Positions 51,534 through 60,469 of a stretch of DNA of 64,000 nt are shown here, one piece after another. This DNA is from Candidatus Poseidoniales archaeon (GTDB taxonomy: Archaea > Thermoplasmatota > Poseidoniia > Poseidoniales > Poseidoniaceae), in the NCBI GenBank assembly GCA_009887095.1, contig QXYC01000015.1, positions 1-64,000 on the forward strand, given 5' to 3'. Positions within the stretch are counted from its first letter, which is position 1, and every line of letters starts with the position of its first letter. The position numbers were made by a program, and so were the translations under genes. The notes under the pieces are model-generated. The model saw only the letters and a list, made by a program, of their open reading frames with translations. It had not been told where the DNA came from and did no database searches.

Positions 51534-52000
51534 AGCAGTCAGTACTTCGACGTGACACATCCGCCGCAGCCACAGAGTTGGGCTACATTTTCACCTTCCT
51601 TCTCGGTGTTCTTCTGCTCACGATGTTCAGTGTCTGGGCATGGGATATCGAAACCGCCACCAGAGAGCGATGGAATGAGAACGCGATCCAAGCAAACATG
51701 GATGACCTAGCAGCAGCTGTTGAGCGAGCCGATGAAGCAAGTCGGATTGGCTCCATCGACTATGCCGAAAAAGTTGAATGGCGAGCCACAGAAGCGGATG
51801 AATCAAGGTTCACCCTCGTCCTGACCGACACCAACATCGAATTAATTCACGACACGGGCGACCTTGATACAAATGTCTCGATTTCCGGCACGGGTGCTGG
51901 AACTCACGTAGGGACACTCACGTTGGCAGGAATCGACAGCATTTGGGTCGTCCACTACAATGGAACAACCTCGATCGAATACGACCGCCCTCAGCATTAG
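51530..52000 (+). CDS. type IV pilin-like protein 3
   Basis: A 156-residue protein starting MKQSVLRRDTSAAATELGYIFTFLLGVLLLTMFSVWAW. Here RRDTS precedes a hydrophobic H-domain with a Glu near the fifth mature position, as in pilins. A short head of about 110 residues follows. It ends 5 bp before the convergent STAND regulator gene. Coupled to the upstream pilin by ATGA. Of the three it has the most ordinary pilin size. The operon has only subunits; assembly genes must lie elsewhere. Confidence 0.75.
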   Translation: MKQSVLRRDTSAAATELGYIFTFLLGVLLLTMFSVWAWDIETATRERWNENAIQANMDDLAAAVERADEASRIGSIDYAEKVEWRATEADESRFTLVLTDTNIELIHDTGDLDTNVSISGTGAGTHVGTLTLAGIDSIWVVHYNGTTSIEYDRPQH

Positions 52001-52005
52001 CGGGC

Positions 52006-54531
52006 TTAACGACCCATTACAGCGGCGTGAACCTGCGCTTGAACTTCTTTCATACGAGATTTGGCACCGAGTTCTCTGAAGACAGCCAATGCACGTTGCA
52101 GGTATTCCATCCGCCGTGGTTTGTCCGGCGCAACGCCTCCAAGCCGGGAAAGAAGCTCACCAATTTGCATCCGCAAATCATTGGCTTCGGCAATCACGAG
52201 TGCTTCTCGATAATGTTCCATAGCATCTTCAGCCCGACCTGCGTCTTGGACAACTTCGCCGAGTAAAATTGTGATTTCCACGAGGGACAGCAAGTCGCCA
52301 GCCACGCTCATTGTTTCGAGAGCGGTGGAGTAGTGGTGCGACGCAACATCAGCGTCGCCCACTTTCGCATAGTATCGACCAAGCACCGCTTGTGCGCGAG
52401 CGTGCAGGACTGCATCGGAACCACCATCGGTTCGTTCGAATGCCTCGAGGGCGTGGTCACGGGCACGGTCAATTTCGCCTAGGTCGAGGAAAGAACGGGC
52501 AAGAATCAATTGCGAACCAATCAAGTCCATCCCGTCTGATTCCTTGAGAATGGCCTCGACTTCGCCATATGCTTCGAGGGCCTTTGTACGATCGTTCTTC
52601 CTTCGCAACAGGTAACCCATGTTATTGTAGGAACGGGCTGCGCCTTTGGCATCTTCCAGTTCGATGAACTTCTCGAGTGCTTCGCGGTGCATGCTTAGCG
52701 CTTTGTCAGCGTTGCCTTGTTTGAGCGAAATATCTGCAAGTGCAGCAAGAATTTCTGCTTCCACCAATGTCGAATTGGATTTACCTGCCAGTGATTGAGC
52801 CTCCGAGAAGACACCCTCTGCTTCGGAAAACCGACCCAACAGGACAAGAACTTCGCCTTGCAGTTGACGAACTCGCATGTAGATGCCAGCCTCAAGATCT
52901 GAGCCATCAACACTCTCCATGAGCGGCAGAAGTTCCATGTGGCCCTGTGCGACGAGGTTGCGTCCATCACCAGCAATCAATTCCGATGCCATTTCATGGT
53001 CGTCTGAACGGATGAGGTGGTGAATGTGTTCAATGGTTAGGTCTGCATTTTTAGGTTGCTTTGCATACCATGAACAGCACTTGGAGTGGAATGACTTGCG
53101 TGTGGCTTCGTCAAGACTCCGGAGCAAGAATTCGCGGATTAAATCGTGAACGTCGTATGTTTCTGTGTCGGCTTGACGGGCTAGGCCTTGTTCGACAAGC
53201 GCATCGAGTTCGTCTGTGTCAAGGCCTTGTTCAGCAAGTGCGGCGAGTTCAACTGGTTCGCGATAAATTGCCAGTGCAGAAAGAACACGCTTTTGCTCCG
53301 CACTCAATTTTGAAAAGATTTCAACCGTGACATAATTTTCCAATGTCTCGTGGAAAGCTCCCGCCGATGCACCTCGATTGATAAGTTCCAGAACCAGAGG
53401 ATGGCCCCGAGATAATCCGTGAATGTGCAGCCATTGCTCATCAGCCAATTCATCGAAGCTGCTGAGAAGTTTCCTTCCAGCATCTGAATCGAGTCCATCC
53501 AATGGAAGAACCAAACTTGCGATTCGACCTTCTGCATCCTTCGTTGGTACCACAGGCTTGAACGATCTGGAAAATAACACAAGGGCTATTTTTTCTTCAC
53601 TGCCAAGAAGCGCTAACGACATTGCTTGGAAAGTCTGATGAAGCGTCACGTCGGCGACCTTGTGAAAATCGTCGATCACAATGAGTGATGGTGTGCCCTC
53701 AAGCGCATCAACGAGCAACCGTGCTGCGTCTGCCGGCTGTGGAACCGGCGTGGCTGCAAGGTAATCTGCAAAAGTGGAGTCACCGATGTTAGCCAGCCAA
53801 TCTGCAACTGATTCAAAGAACGATCGAGAACCTTCCCAGTCCTGACAGCGATGGTAGAGTAAATTTCGGCGGTGCATAAACCGCTCAATGAGCTTCGAAG
53901 CAACGGTTGTTTTGCCAATGCCCGCAATTCCGGGAATAAGCAAGGTCGTCGCACGAGCCTCAATCAAATTCGCCATGTTGTCGAGTTCTTTTTCTCGCCC
54001 ATAGAAATGTCGCAAACGAGGAAGATCTCCCAATGAGGTCACCAGTTGCTTCTCCACGTGCTTGGAGAGGTCCCGCTCGATGAGGTCTGCAGAAAGTGTT
54101 CGAGCATCAAGCACGCAGTTGTCATCCATGTATCGAATGATATCGACCGGGCGCATCGAGAACGGAAGTTTTTCGTTGACTTCACCAAGCGTGGAATGGA
54201 CCGTTTGCCCATCTTCCAAGATTGCTCGAAGGGGGAAGGAACGAAGGCGTCGCCATGTTTCCTCACTGAGATTCATACCAGGATCTGTCAGAAAGTACGC
54301 TTTTCGCTTTCGTGAAACGCCTTTAACATGAGCTTGCCGTTCGATGAGAAGCCCTTGGTCCTTCAGGCCGGCAATGGCTCTTGGTACATTTGAACGTGCA
54401 ATTGCCACAGCATTTGCAATGCCCATTTGGGACAATGCAAACGGCACTTCGACACTGTTCTTGAAGTCGGTGTAATCGAGCAGGTGGAGGAGAATTCTCT
54501 CCTGTACGCCGGGCTTGGGATGAACCGCCAT
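52006..54531 (-). CDS. wHTH-STAND ATPase-TPR signalling protein
   Basis: An 841-residue protein of the MalT-like layout. It has an N-terminal winged helix (about 8-85: GVQERILLHLLDY, then SNVPRAIAGLKDQGLLI and KAYFLTDPG), a STAND NTPase with P-loop GIAGIGKT (201-208) and Walker B IVIDD (284-288), a helical winged region, and TPRs from about 580 to 830 (LGRFSEAEGVF, ALADISLKQGNADKALSMH, NNMGYLLRRKNDRTKALEA, VLGRYYAKVGDADVASHHY). Such proteins switch between ADP and ATP states on ligand binding to the TPRs; the wHTH suggests DNA binding. It may control neighbouring surface genes; that is inferred from position only. It follows the beta-helix protein gene by 57 bp and converges with the pilin operon. 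Confidence 0.88.
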   Translation of the reverse strand: MAVHPKPGVQERILLHLLDYTDFKNSVEVPFALSQMGIANAVAIARSNVPRAIAGLKDQGLLIERQAHVKGVSRKRKAYFLTDPGMNLSEETWRRLRSFPLRAILEDGQTVHSTLGEVNEKLPFSMRPVDIIRYMDDNCVLDARTLSADLIERDLSKHVEKQLVTSLGDLPRLRHFYGREKELDNMANLIEARATTLLIPGIAGIGKTTVASKLIERFMHRRNLLYHRCQDWEGSRSFFESVADWLANIGDSTFADYLAATPVPQPADAARLLVDALEGTPSLIVIDDFHKVADVTLHQTFQAMSLALLGSEEKIALVLFSRSFKPVVPTKDAEGRIASLVLPLDGLDSDAGRKLLSSFDELADEQWLHIHGLSRGHPLVLELINRGASAGAFHETLENYVTVEIFSKLSAEQKRVLSALAIYREPVELAALAEQGLDTDELDALVEQGLARQADTETYDVHDLIREFLLRSLDEATRKSFHSKCCSWYAKQPKNADLTIEHIHHLIRSDDHEMASELIAGDGRNLVAQGHMELLPLMESVDGSDLEAGIYMRVRQLQGEVLVLLGRFSEAEGVFSEAQSLAGKSNSTLVEAEILAALADISLKQGNADKALSMHREALEKFIELEDAKGAARSYNNMGYLLRRKNDRTKALEAYGEVEAILKESDGMDLIGSQLILARSFLDLGEIDRARDHALEAFERTDGGSDAVLHARAQAVLGRYYAKVGDADVASHHYSTALETMSVAGDLLSLVEITILLGEVVQDAGRAEDAMEHYREALVIAEANDLRMQIGELLSRLGGVAPDKPRRMEYLQRALAVFRELGAKSRMKEVQAQVHAAVMGR

Positions 54532-54588
54532 AGACTCCCACCCACACTTATCCTCTTCAAGGCTTGTGACTCATTGAGCACCAGTTAA

Positions 54589-57500
54589 TCACTGGCCAGG
54601 CTTGTAATTCGGGTCTGGAACCCAGCTGTTGCTGGTTTCATCCCAAAGCCATCCTGGGTGAGTGGATGCAGCCGGCACTGCTGTTGTTGCCGCTACCGGA
54701 GCGGCAGCCGCAGCCGATGCGATGGCTACTGGCTCTTGGCGTGCTTTTGCCCATGCATACGGATCTTCTTCAGCCGCTGTTCCCGGAGTGTCGGTCATGA
54801 CGTCTTCTTCAATTTCCTCGTATTCAACTTGGAAGAAGAACGCACCTGCGCCGAGGAGTATGAGAACACCGACAATTGCACCGATGATGAGGAAGAGGTT
54901 GCCACTATCTGATTCAGCGGAATCGGAACTCAACTGGAATTGAGTATCTGCTGTGGTACCTGGTGCTGAGTATACTTGACCATCCATTTCAAAGATGACC
55001 TTTGCATTGTCCGCTCCAGACATTTGGTTTTGAGCGATGTCCATGGTCCAAGTTCCATCCGCTCCAACACGTGTCGAATTCAATCGAACACCCTTTGCGT
55101 CATCGAACCGTGCAGCGACCATGCTGTTTGGCAATCCTTGACCGCTGAAGGTTGCTGGATCGTTTGCAGATACAAAGCCGCTGTCCACACGTTCTGCACT
55201 GAATGCAACGGACACGACGACGATGTTGACCTTGTAGGAGTAGGCCACTGAATCGTATGAGTCGCGTGCCTCGAACATTAATCCAACAAGGGACCAATCT
55301 GCAATCACAGACGTTGGTTGAACCCACGGAGGGTTGTAGGTTGCAACACCTTTGGCACTAATTGAGACATAATCCGCATAGAAATCGTCATCGAGGTTTG
55401 TTTGTTCGTCAAAGACATCGAACAGCAAATCATTTTCCGCCTCACCGGTACCATCAGGGTCACTGAAGTACTGGGTCAAGTCGATGGTTGCGCCGTTACC
55501 ACATCGGTCGATTGCATTCGAATTTGCATCACAGAAGATGGTGATTGTCCCAACCCATCCTTCTTGGTCAAAGATTGGAGCGATGTTATCGGCATCCGTT
55601 GGGTTGTCGATTGTGATACGAATTCGACTCTCAGTCGAGTAATCCTCACCATCGTAGGCACGGATCACAAGTTCGTATTGTTGGTCGTGGATTAACTTGG
55701 AAGTGTCCCAAGCAACAGCCCAAGCACCGTTCGGAGCGAAGTTGGTCACAGGGTTTGGTCCATTGTTCAACATGAGACCGCTTGCGAGGTCCTGAATGTC
55801 GATTTCGACGCGAGTGACTTGGCCGTCATTGTCCCTTGCCACACCTTGAATCAAGTATTCATCTGAGGCACGGATGACATCACTTGGAATTGGTTGACTG
55901 ACTGAAACAAACGGAAGTGCGTTGTCGTTATCAATGGTGAGGGTACGGGTTTCCGCATTGCATACACCGACGAGGTCGATGCAGAAATCGCTGTCAGCCG
56001 CCCAAACTTGGAACGTGTACGTACCAGAGTCTAATTCTTCGAATTGCCAGTCATAGGACCAAACAGTGGAACCTTCAATGGCGAAATGTGAGCTGTAGTC
56101 ATTTGGACCAGAGATATCAAACCAAATTGATTGGATATCACTTCCCCATGTTCCAGAGTATGGGTCGCTGGCGGTTCCAGTGAAGGCAACCTTTGCGTTT
56201 CCATGGGTGGTGCCGTCGTTTGGTGTTTCCACTAAAATCGTAGGCGCCACAAGGTTGAGTTTGTACTTACGGACTTCGATTGGCGAGTACTCAAGTCCGT
56301 CATAGGATCGGACTCGGAAGGTAACATCGCCTTCGCCTTCTGGGTGAGCGGACATGTCCCAATCAAACGACCATGACTTGAACGGGTGATTTGCAAGGGT
56401 GATCTCACCTCCAGCACCGGATGTGTCAATGGCCGAGTACCAGTCTTGTGATCCAGGAGGTTGAACTTCGACTCGCTTAATCAGTCCGAATTGCTTTTCA
56501 TACGCAACAATATCCAACGGATACGGTCCTGCGATTCCGTCCCAAGCAGTCCCTGTAAGGGTCACTGTGGTCGCAAAAGATGCACCGTCTCCTTGAGAAA
56601 CATCGACGCTTGGCTTGAGGTTGTCGAGATTGATGACCTCATCGATGCCACCGTCAAGAACGATATCGAAGTCTTTGGTACCTTTTCCAAACTTGAAAGC
56701 ATTCACGCTGTAGAATGGAAGTTCTCGGTTGCCTGCGTCACAATTGGAGGTATCTTCACCAGTTTGAGCTGCGTCAGCATCGTCGACGAAGGTGTCGCCA
56801 TCGTTGTCGTAACCGTCGGAGCATGTGTTCTCATCCATGAATTCAGTAATGCCTGGTGCGATTGTCACTTCAACATTCGATTCGCCAACAAGATGGTTCC
56901 AGTTTCGGTCGATGTAAAAATCACTTGGGAGCGAGATCTCTGGAGTGAAGCCAAACGCATCGGTTTGCAGGGTGTAGAGTGGCAAGCCAGTTGCATCGCT
57001 GATCACAACGGTTGCATCGGCGACGTTGTTGTTTTGAGCTTTGACTTGATAACGGACAAGCTCGCCTTCCCGGACTTGGCTTCCCCAAGCTGAATTTTGG
57101 TTCTGAACATGGACCTTACTCGCATCAAAATTTTGGAGGTCTGCGTAGGAGAACACCGTCGAGTTGTCGACCACTTCGAGGGCCATTGGCATGAAAGCAG
57201 GTGGCAATGCGGCAGTGGTTGGCACTTGCAAGCACTCATCGAGAACATATGGGCATTCTGCGCCCAACCATTGGAGGTTGACAGGGAAGAGTTCGCCTGC
57301 ACCTGGGTCAGGCATGTATTCAGATTGCACTGTCACTCGTGATTCAGTGATGTTGTACACCTGACTTGCGTTGCTGTAACTGTTTCCAGAGAAGTAGGCA
57401 ATCGAACCGTACTTTGTTCCGTAATTGTCGTCATACATCGAGATGTTTGCTGCAAATGCGCCGACTTCGATGGTGTTGCGTTGTGCGTTGACAATACCGC

Positions 57501-58971
57501 CCTTGATTCGAATTCCATCTCCGCCATTGTTCACCACGGTGTTGTCGTAAAGAGTGGCAGAGGACATGAAGACGTGAATGGCAGGACAAGCGAAATCCCC
57601 TCCATACATTTGAGAGTTGCATGTACCAGAGTTGTTGGAAATTTGGTTGTTCGCAAGGTAAAGACGAGCGGCTGTTGGTGTTGGGACGTTCCATCCTTGG
57701 TCGTTGAAATGGTATTCACCGATAAGCACTGCTTCCTTAGCCGTGTCCTGAATGGTGTTGTTTTCTGCGACGACATCGGATGTACCGTAAATCCACAATC
57801 CATTCCATCCGCCAATTGGGCCGATGACGTTGTTGTGAATAGCAACGGTTGATGAGCGAATTCCGAATCCTGAAGATTCACCAGCGCCCGATATTACATT
57901 GTCCCGGGCAACCACAATTGCATCATCATACGCAGTGATCCCTGCTCCTTCTTCGGTAGTGATGATGTTATTCTCGATGTTGAGGGTGTGACGGATGGTT
58001 CCGGTTTCTTTGTGTGAGTTTGTGTCAATTGCGTTGCACTTTACATCGATCGTGGAGTTTGACAGCCATCCAGAGGTCCCTTTCAGAAACACTCCAAACG
58101 AATTTTCTTGAACATCAAGATTGTCGAGGTTGATGTACGAGTCTTCTATGAACATGACGGTACGGCCGCCGCCCTGACTGCTGCAATCTGGTTCCGTACT
58201 TCCAGTGAGCTTGGAGTTTATGACGTTCACAGTTGCTAGAATTCCTGCACCTGCGTTGTATGCACGGACTGCGGATGCATCGTATCCGTTGCCGTCGACT
58301 CCATTCTCAAACTCGGAATCTTGGAGGGTTGGGGCGGCAAAATCAACTGCGAGGACATTTGAGGTATTGATGTCCTTGAATGAGAGTCCTGTAGCGATGA
58401 TTGAGGAACCATCGAAGACAATGGCGCCGTATTGAACTTGCTGAAGGGAGGGCACGTAAATTGGGTATCCATAGGCATCTTGCATGTAGAGGTAGTTCAG
58501 CGACGTAGCGCTCGTTGATTGATCAACAGTGCTTCGAATAATCAAACCCGACCCGCAGGCCGCATCGGTGTTGGTGTAGGTGCTGGAGCCGTTGACCGCA
58601 CATCGGCCAGTTCTGTTCCAATCCGCTTCACTTTGGGGCTTTTGCCAAATCATTCGAGCCGAGTTCGATGAGGACCCCCCGCTGGCACCGCAAGCAGTGT
58701 CTGCCACGCAGATAGCGCCTTCAACATCGATGAAGGCTCCTACAGGCAAGTTGATGTTGGTTCCTGCGTTGATGATGAGCTTTGAACCTTCAGCCACAGT
58801 GATGTCGCCGTTAAGGTTGATTGTGCCGGTCCATGTTTCCGTCCCGGTGATGGTTCCGGAGGTTGTTTCGTTCACAGCAGATGCAGATGGCAAGGTGATC
58901 AAACCAGCGAGGCTCGAAAGCAACAGAAGGGCAACTAACGATAGGCTTTTTCGGGATGTATGTTCAGACAT
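54589..58971 (-). CDS. giant anchored surface protein with parallel beta-helix
   Basis: A 1460-residue protein from ATG 58971, opening a signal peptide (SRKSLSLVALLLLSSLAGLITLPSASA). Next come a short LTV-type entry (GTITGTETWTGTINLNGDITV) and a long parallel beta-helix (roughly residues 80-600), with repeated N-N-x-I and IxxN segments such as NIENNIITTEEGAGITAYDDAIVVARDNVISG. A CSDGYDNDGDTFVDDADA calcium-type element and cadherin/Ig-like modules follow. One membrane segment (SGNLFLIIGAIVGVLILLGAGAFFF) leads to a cytoplasmic tail with Ala-rich stretches and a C-terminal WLWDETSNSWVPDPNY motif, different from the GLPxGWT tail. Adhesion or polysaccharide binding is a reasonable inference. The promoter region carries TGATAC boxes. 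Confidence 0.85.
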   Translation of the reverse strand: MSEHTSRKSLSLVALLLLSSLAGLITLPSASAVNETTSGTITGTETWTGTINLNGDITVAEGSKLIINAGTNINLPVGAFIDVEGAICVADTACGASGGSSSNSARMIWQKPQSEADWNRTGRCAVNGSSTYTNTDAACGSGLIIRSTVDQSTSATSLNYLYMQDAYGYPIYVPSLQQVQYGAIVFDGSSIIATGLSFKDINTSNVLAVDFAAPTLQDSEFENGVDGNGYDASAVRAYNAGAGILATVNVINSKLTGSTEPDCSSQGGGRTVMFIEDSYINLDNLDVQENSFGVFLKGTSGWLSNSTIDVKCNAIDTNSHKETGTIRHTLNIENNIITTEEGAGITAYDDAIVVARDNVISGAGESSGFGIRSSTVAIHNNVIGPIGGWNGLWIYGTSDVVAENNTIQDTAKEAVLIGEYHFNDQGWNVPTPTAARLYLANNQISNNSGTCNSQMYGGDFACPAIHVFMSSATLYDNTVVNNGGDGIRIKGGIVNAQRNTIEVGAFAANISMYDDNYGTKYGSIAYFSGNSYSNASQVYNITESRVTVQSEYMPDPGAGELFPVNLQWLGAECPYVLDECLQVPTTAALPPAFMPMALEVVDNSTVFSYADLQNFDASKVHVQNQNSAWGSQVREGELVRYQVKAQNNNVADATVVISDATGLPLYTLQTDAFGFTPEISLPSDFYIDRNWNHLVGESNVEVTIAPGITEFMDENTCSDGYDNDGDTFVDDADAAQTGEDTSNCDAGNRELPFYSVNAFKFGKGTKDFDIVLDGGIDEVINLDNLKPSVDVSQGDGASFATTVTLTGTAWDGIAGPYPLDIVAYEKQFGLIKRVEVQPPGSQDWYSAIDTSGAGGEITLANHPFKSWSFDWDMSAHPEGEGDVTFRVRSYDGLEYSPIEVRKYKLNLVAPTILVETPNDGTTHGNAKVAFTGTASDPYSGTWGSDIQSIWFDISGPNDYSSHFAIEGSTVWSYDWQFEELDSGTYTFQVWAADSDFCIDLVGVCNAETRTLTIDNDNALPFVSVSQPIPSDVIRASDEYLIQGVARDNDGQVTRVEIDIQDLASGLMLNNGPNPVTNFAPNGAWAVAWDTSKLIHDQQYELVIRAYDGEDYSTESRIRITIDNPTDADNIAPIFDQEGWVGTITIFCDANSNAIDRCGNGATIDLTQYFSDPDGTGEAENDLLFDVFDEQTNLDDDFYADYVSISAKGVATYNPPWVQPTSVIADWSLVGLMFEARDSYDSVAYSYKVNIVVVSVAFSAERVDSGFVSANDPATFSGQGLPNSMVAARFDDAKGVRLNSTRVGADGTWTMDIAQNQMSGADNAKVIFEMDGQVYSAPGTTADTQFQLSSDSAESDSGNLFLIIGAIVGVLILLGAGAFFFQVEYEEIEEDVMTDTPGTAAEEDPYAWAKARQEPVAIASAAAAAPVAATTAVPAASTHPGWLWDETSNSWVPDPNYKPGQ

Positions 58972-59007
58972 GACTGGCACCGCTGTTTCCCACACATCAA
59001 CACGAGA

Positions 59008-59015
59008 GATATAAC
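59008..59015 (-). promoter_or_regulatory. TATA-like box of the beta-helix protein gene
   Basis: On the minus strand this reads GTTATATC, centred about 40 bases upstream of ATG 58971. The usual archaeal spacing gives a transcription start near 58985 and a leader of about 14 bases. The TGATAC box array begins about 26 bases further upstream, the position expected for an activator next to the BRE/TATA complex. Confidence 0.5.
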
Positions 59016-59040
59016 ACTGCGCCTCTATTGCCACCATTCG

Positions 59041-59110
59041 TGTATCAATTGGGCCTCGATTGTATCACTAATAAGAGAGTGATTGTATCACCTAATAACC
59101 TAAAGTATCA
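59041..59110 (-). promoter_or_regulatory. four TGATAC boxes upstream of the beta-helix surface protein gene
   Basis: On the plus strand GTATCA occurs at 59042-59047, 59062-59067, 59085-59090 and 59105-59110, with spacings of 20, 23 and 20 bp (about two helical turns each). Two of the copies share a longer core: ATTGTATCACTAATAA at 59059-59074 and ATTGTATCACCTAATAA at 59082-59098. Minus-strand reading: TTATTAGGTGATACAAT. The array lies 70-139 bp upstream of the start codon and just upstream of a TATA-like box. A regulator binding one helical face is the natural reading. Confidence 0.7.
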
Positions 59111-59130
59111 AACTTAACGGCAGGGCTACA

Positions 59131-59147
59131 GAGAGGTTTTGCCTCTC
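59131..59147. terminator. stem-loop downstream of the anchored subtilase
   Basis: GAGAGG and CCTCTC flank a TTTTG loop. It begins 34 bases beyond the stop of the subtilase gene at 59181 (minus strand) and lies between that stop and the TGATAC array. It probably helps separate the subtilase transcript from the beta-helix promoter. Six base pairs only; no T-tract follows. Confidence 0.35.
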
Positions 59148-59180
59148 AGTCACCCATTGCATTGGAAAAACGGCGCGTCG

Positions 59181-60401
59181 TCAACAGGTTGGAGCCGTTG
59201 ATGTTACTTCGTTAATCCAGTCCAGCGCTCGTAATTCCCCGTATCCGGTTTGGTCGTCATGCAGTCCATCATCATGCAACGGATTGACCGAGTTCATGAG
59301 TGCAATTTTGATGACATCAATGCACGAGCCGTTGCTGGTTTGTGTTGGCTTGTATTCGGGATGTTCTTCTAAGAGAAGAGAAAGTGCGGCTGTGACAAAC
59401 ACTGTTGCATCTGAGGTACCGGTGCTGGAATACCATGCATTGTTGCTTCCTGTGCTGATAATTCCAACGCCTGGAGCAACGACTTCGGGTTTTTGATTTG
59501 GATGGTCCCTTCTTTCCCCACCCTCGAGGTTTTGTGATCCCTTCGATGAATTAACCCAAACCTCCTGTGTGATTGTGGTGGCACCCACTGTGATGACACG
59601 AGGTATGTTGGCGGGGACTGATACGAGTCCATCATCACCCGCACCACCATCGTTCCCTGCCGCAGCTACAACGAAAATTCCTGAATCAACAGCCCTGCGT
59701 GTGGCCGATGCTGTTGCTCCTTCCCTGTTTGCATCGAGGTTTTGTTCACCGCCCAGTGACAACGAAATGATGTCTGCTTCAAAGGTATCTTGGCACCAAC
59801 GAATTGCTTCTGCTACCGTTCGTTCATCACCACTGTTGCCCCCATCTGGGTCAGCTCCGAGGGCGGCCGCTACCCCGAGTGTAACCCCTGGTGCGGCTCC
59901 AAGTTGATGCCCGTCTGCCACTAAAATCCCAGCCATAAGCGTACCATGGGCGATCAAACCGTAATCAATCGGAACTGATGAGGCACCTCGGAGGTCCTTG
60001 AACGTCAGATCGACTTCTGCAAGAGCCTCATGCGTGCTGTCTATTCCGGTGTCAACCATGCAAACTCGGACTCCAGCGCCCGTCAATCCTGCGTCCGAGG
60101 CATCTGAGAGTTGTGTGACTTCGTTTGCCCATTCGGAAGTTGGTAAGTTCAACTCGACAATCAAGAGTCCAGAATTCCAAATGGCGAACATGGTCGATAT
60201 GAACAAGGCGAAGATGAAACCATTGGCAACAAACGCTCGTTGTCGCCTCGATCGGAGTACTGGAGCTGCCTCCAGTGGAGCCCAACCTGTCACCTCTGCC
60301 CGCCACGCTCCTTGGAAGCCAACCGCTGCAGGGTCGATAGCAGACAGGATCCGAGCATCTTCCGGTTCAGGGAGATACTCAACATGTCCTAATTGATCCA
60401 T
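59181..60401 (-). CDS. membrane-anchored subtilisin-like protease
   Basis: A 406-residue S8 protease. The N terminus is cytoplasmic (about 1-58, with a basic LRSRRQRAF stretch) and is followed by one uncleaved membrane helix (about 59-83: GFIFALFISTMFAIWNSGLLIVEL). The protease domain then lies outside: Asp117 in MVDTGID, His152 in AHGTLMAG, Asn250 in AAAGNDG and Ser330 in GTSDAT. The catalytic set is complete. Unlike the giant subtilase it has no long accessory tail. It may process or shed neighbouring surface proteins; that is inference. Strong ribosome-binding site (GGAGGTG, 4 bases before ATG). Confidence 0.9.
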   Translation of the reverse strand: MDQLGHVEYLPEPEDARILSAIDPAAVGFQGAWRAEVTGWAPLEAAPVLRSRRQRAFVANGFIFALFISTMFAIWNSGLLIVELNLPTSEWANEVTQLSDASDAGLTGAGVRVCMVDTGIDSTHEALAEVDLTFKDLRGASSVPIDYGLIAHGTLMAGILVADGHQLGAAPGVTLGVAAALGADPDGGNSGDERTVAEAIRWCQDTFEADIISLSLGGEQNLDANREGATASATRRAVDSGIFVVAAAGNDGGAGDDGLVSVPANIPRVITVGATTITQEVWVNSSKGSQNLEGGERRDHPNQKPEVVAPGVGIISTGSNNAWYSSTGTSDATVFVTAALSLLLEEHPEYKPTQTSNGSCIDVIKIALMNSVNPLHDDGLHDDQTGYGELRALDWINEVTSTAPTC

Positions 60402-60405
60402 ACTA

Positions 60406-60412
60406 CACCTCC
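60406..60412 (-). promoter_or_regulatory. strong ribosome-binding site of the anchored subtilase
   Basis: GGAGGTG on the minus strand, four bases before ATG 60401. It is one of the best matches to the archaeal anti-Shine-Dalgarno sequence in the window and fixes this start. Confidence 0.7.
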
Positions 60413-60449
60413 ACAGGCTTCGCCCTTAACCTTCAAGCGAAAGGTGACG

Positions 60450-60455
60450 GTATAA
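60450..60455 (-). promoter_or_regulatory. TATA-like box upstream of the anchored subtilase
   Basis: ATTATA on the minus strand, about 50 bases before ATG 60401, in the 68-bp gap behind the truncated surface protein gene. With 26-base spacing, transcription would start near 60425 and give a leader that includes the ribosome-binding site. The subtilase could thus be transcribed independently. Confidence 0.35.
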
Positions 60456-60469
60456 TGGGTTGTTCTCAA

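Noticed and set aside
59041-59110. CRISPR array
   Set aside because: The repeated unit is too short, the spacers are only about 6-16 bases and no cas genes are present; it looks like regulatory boxes.
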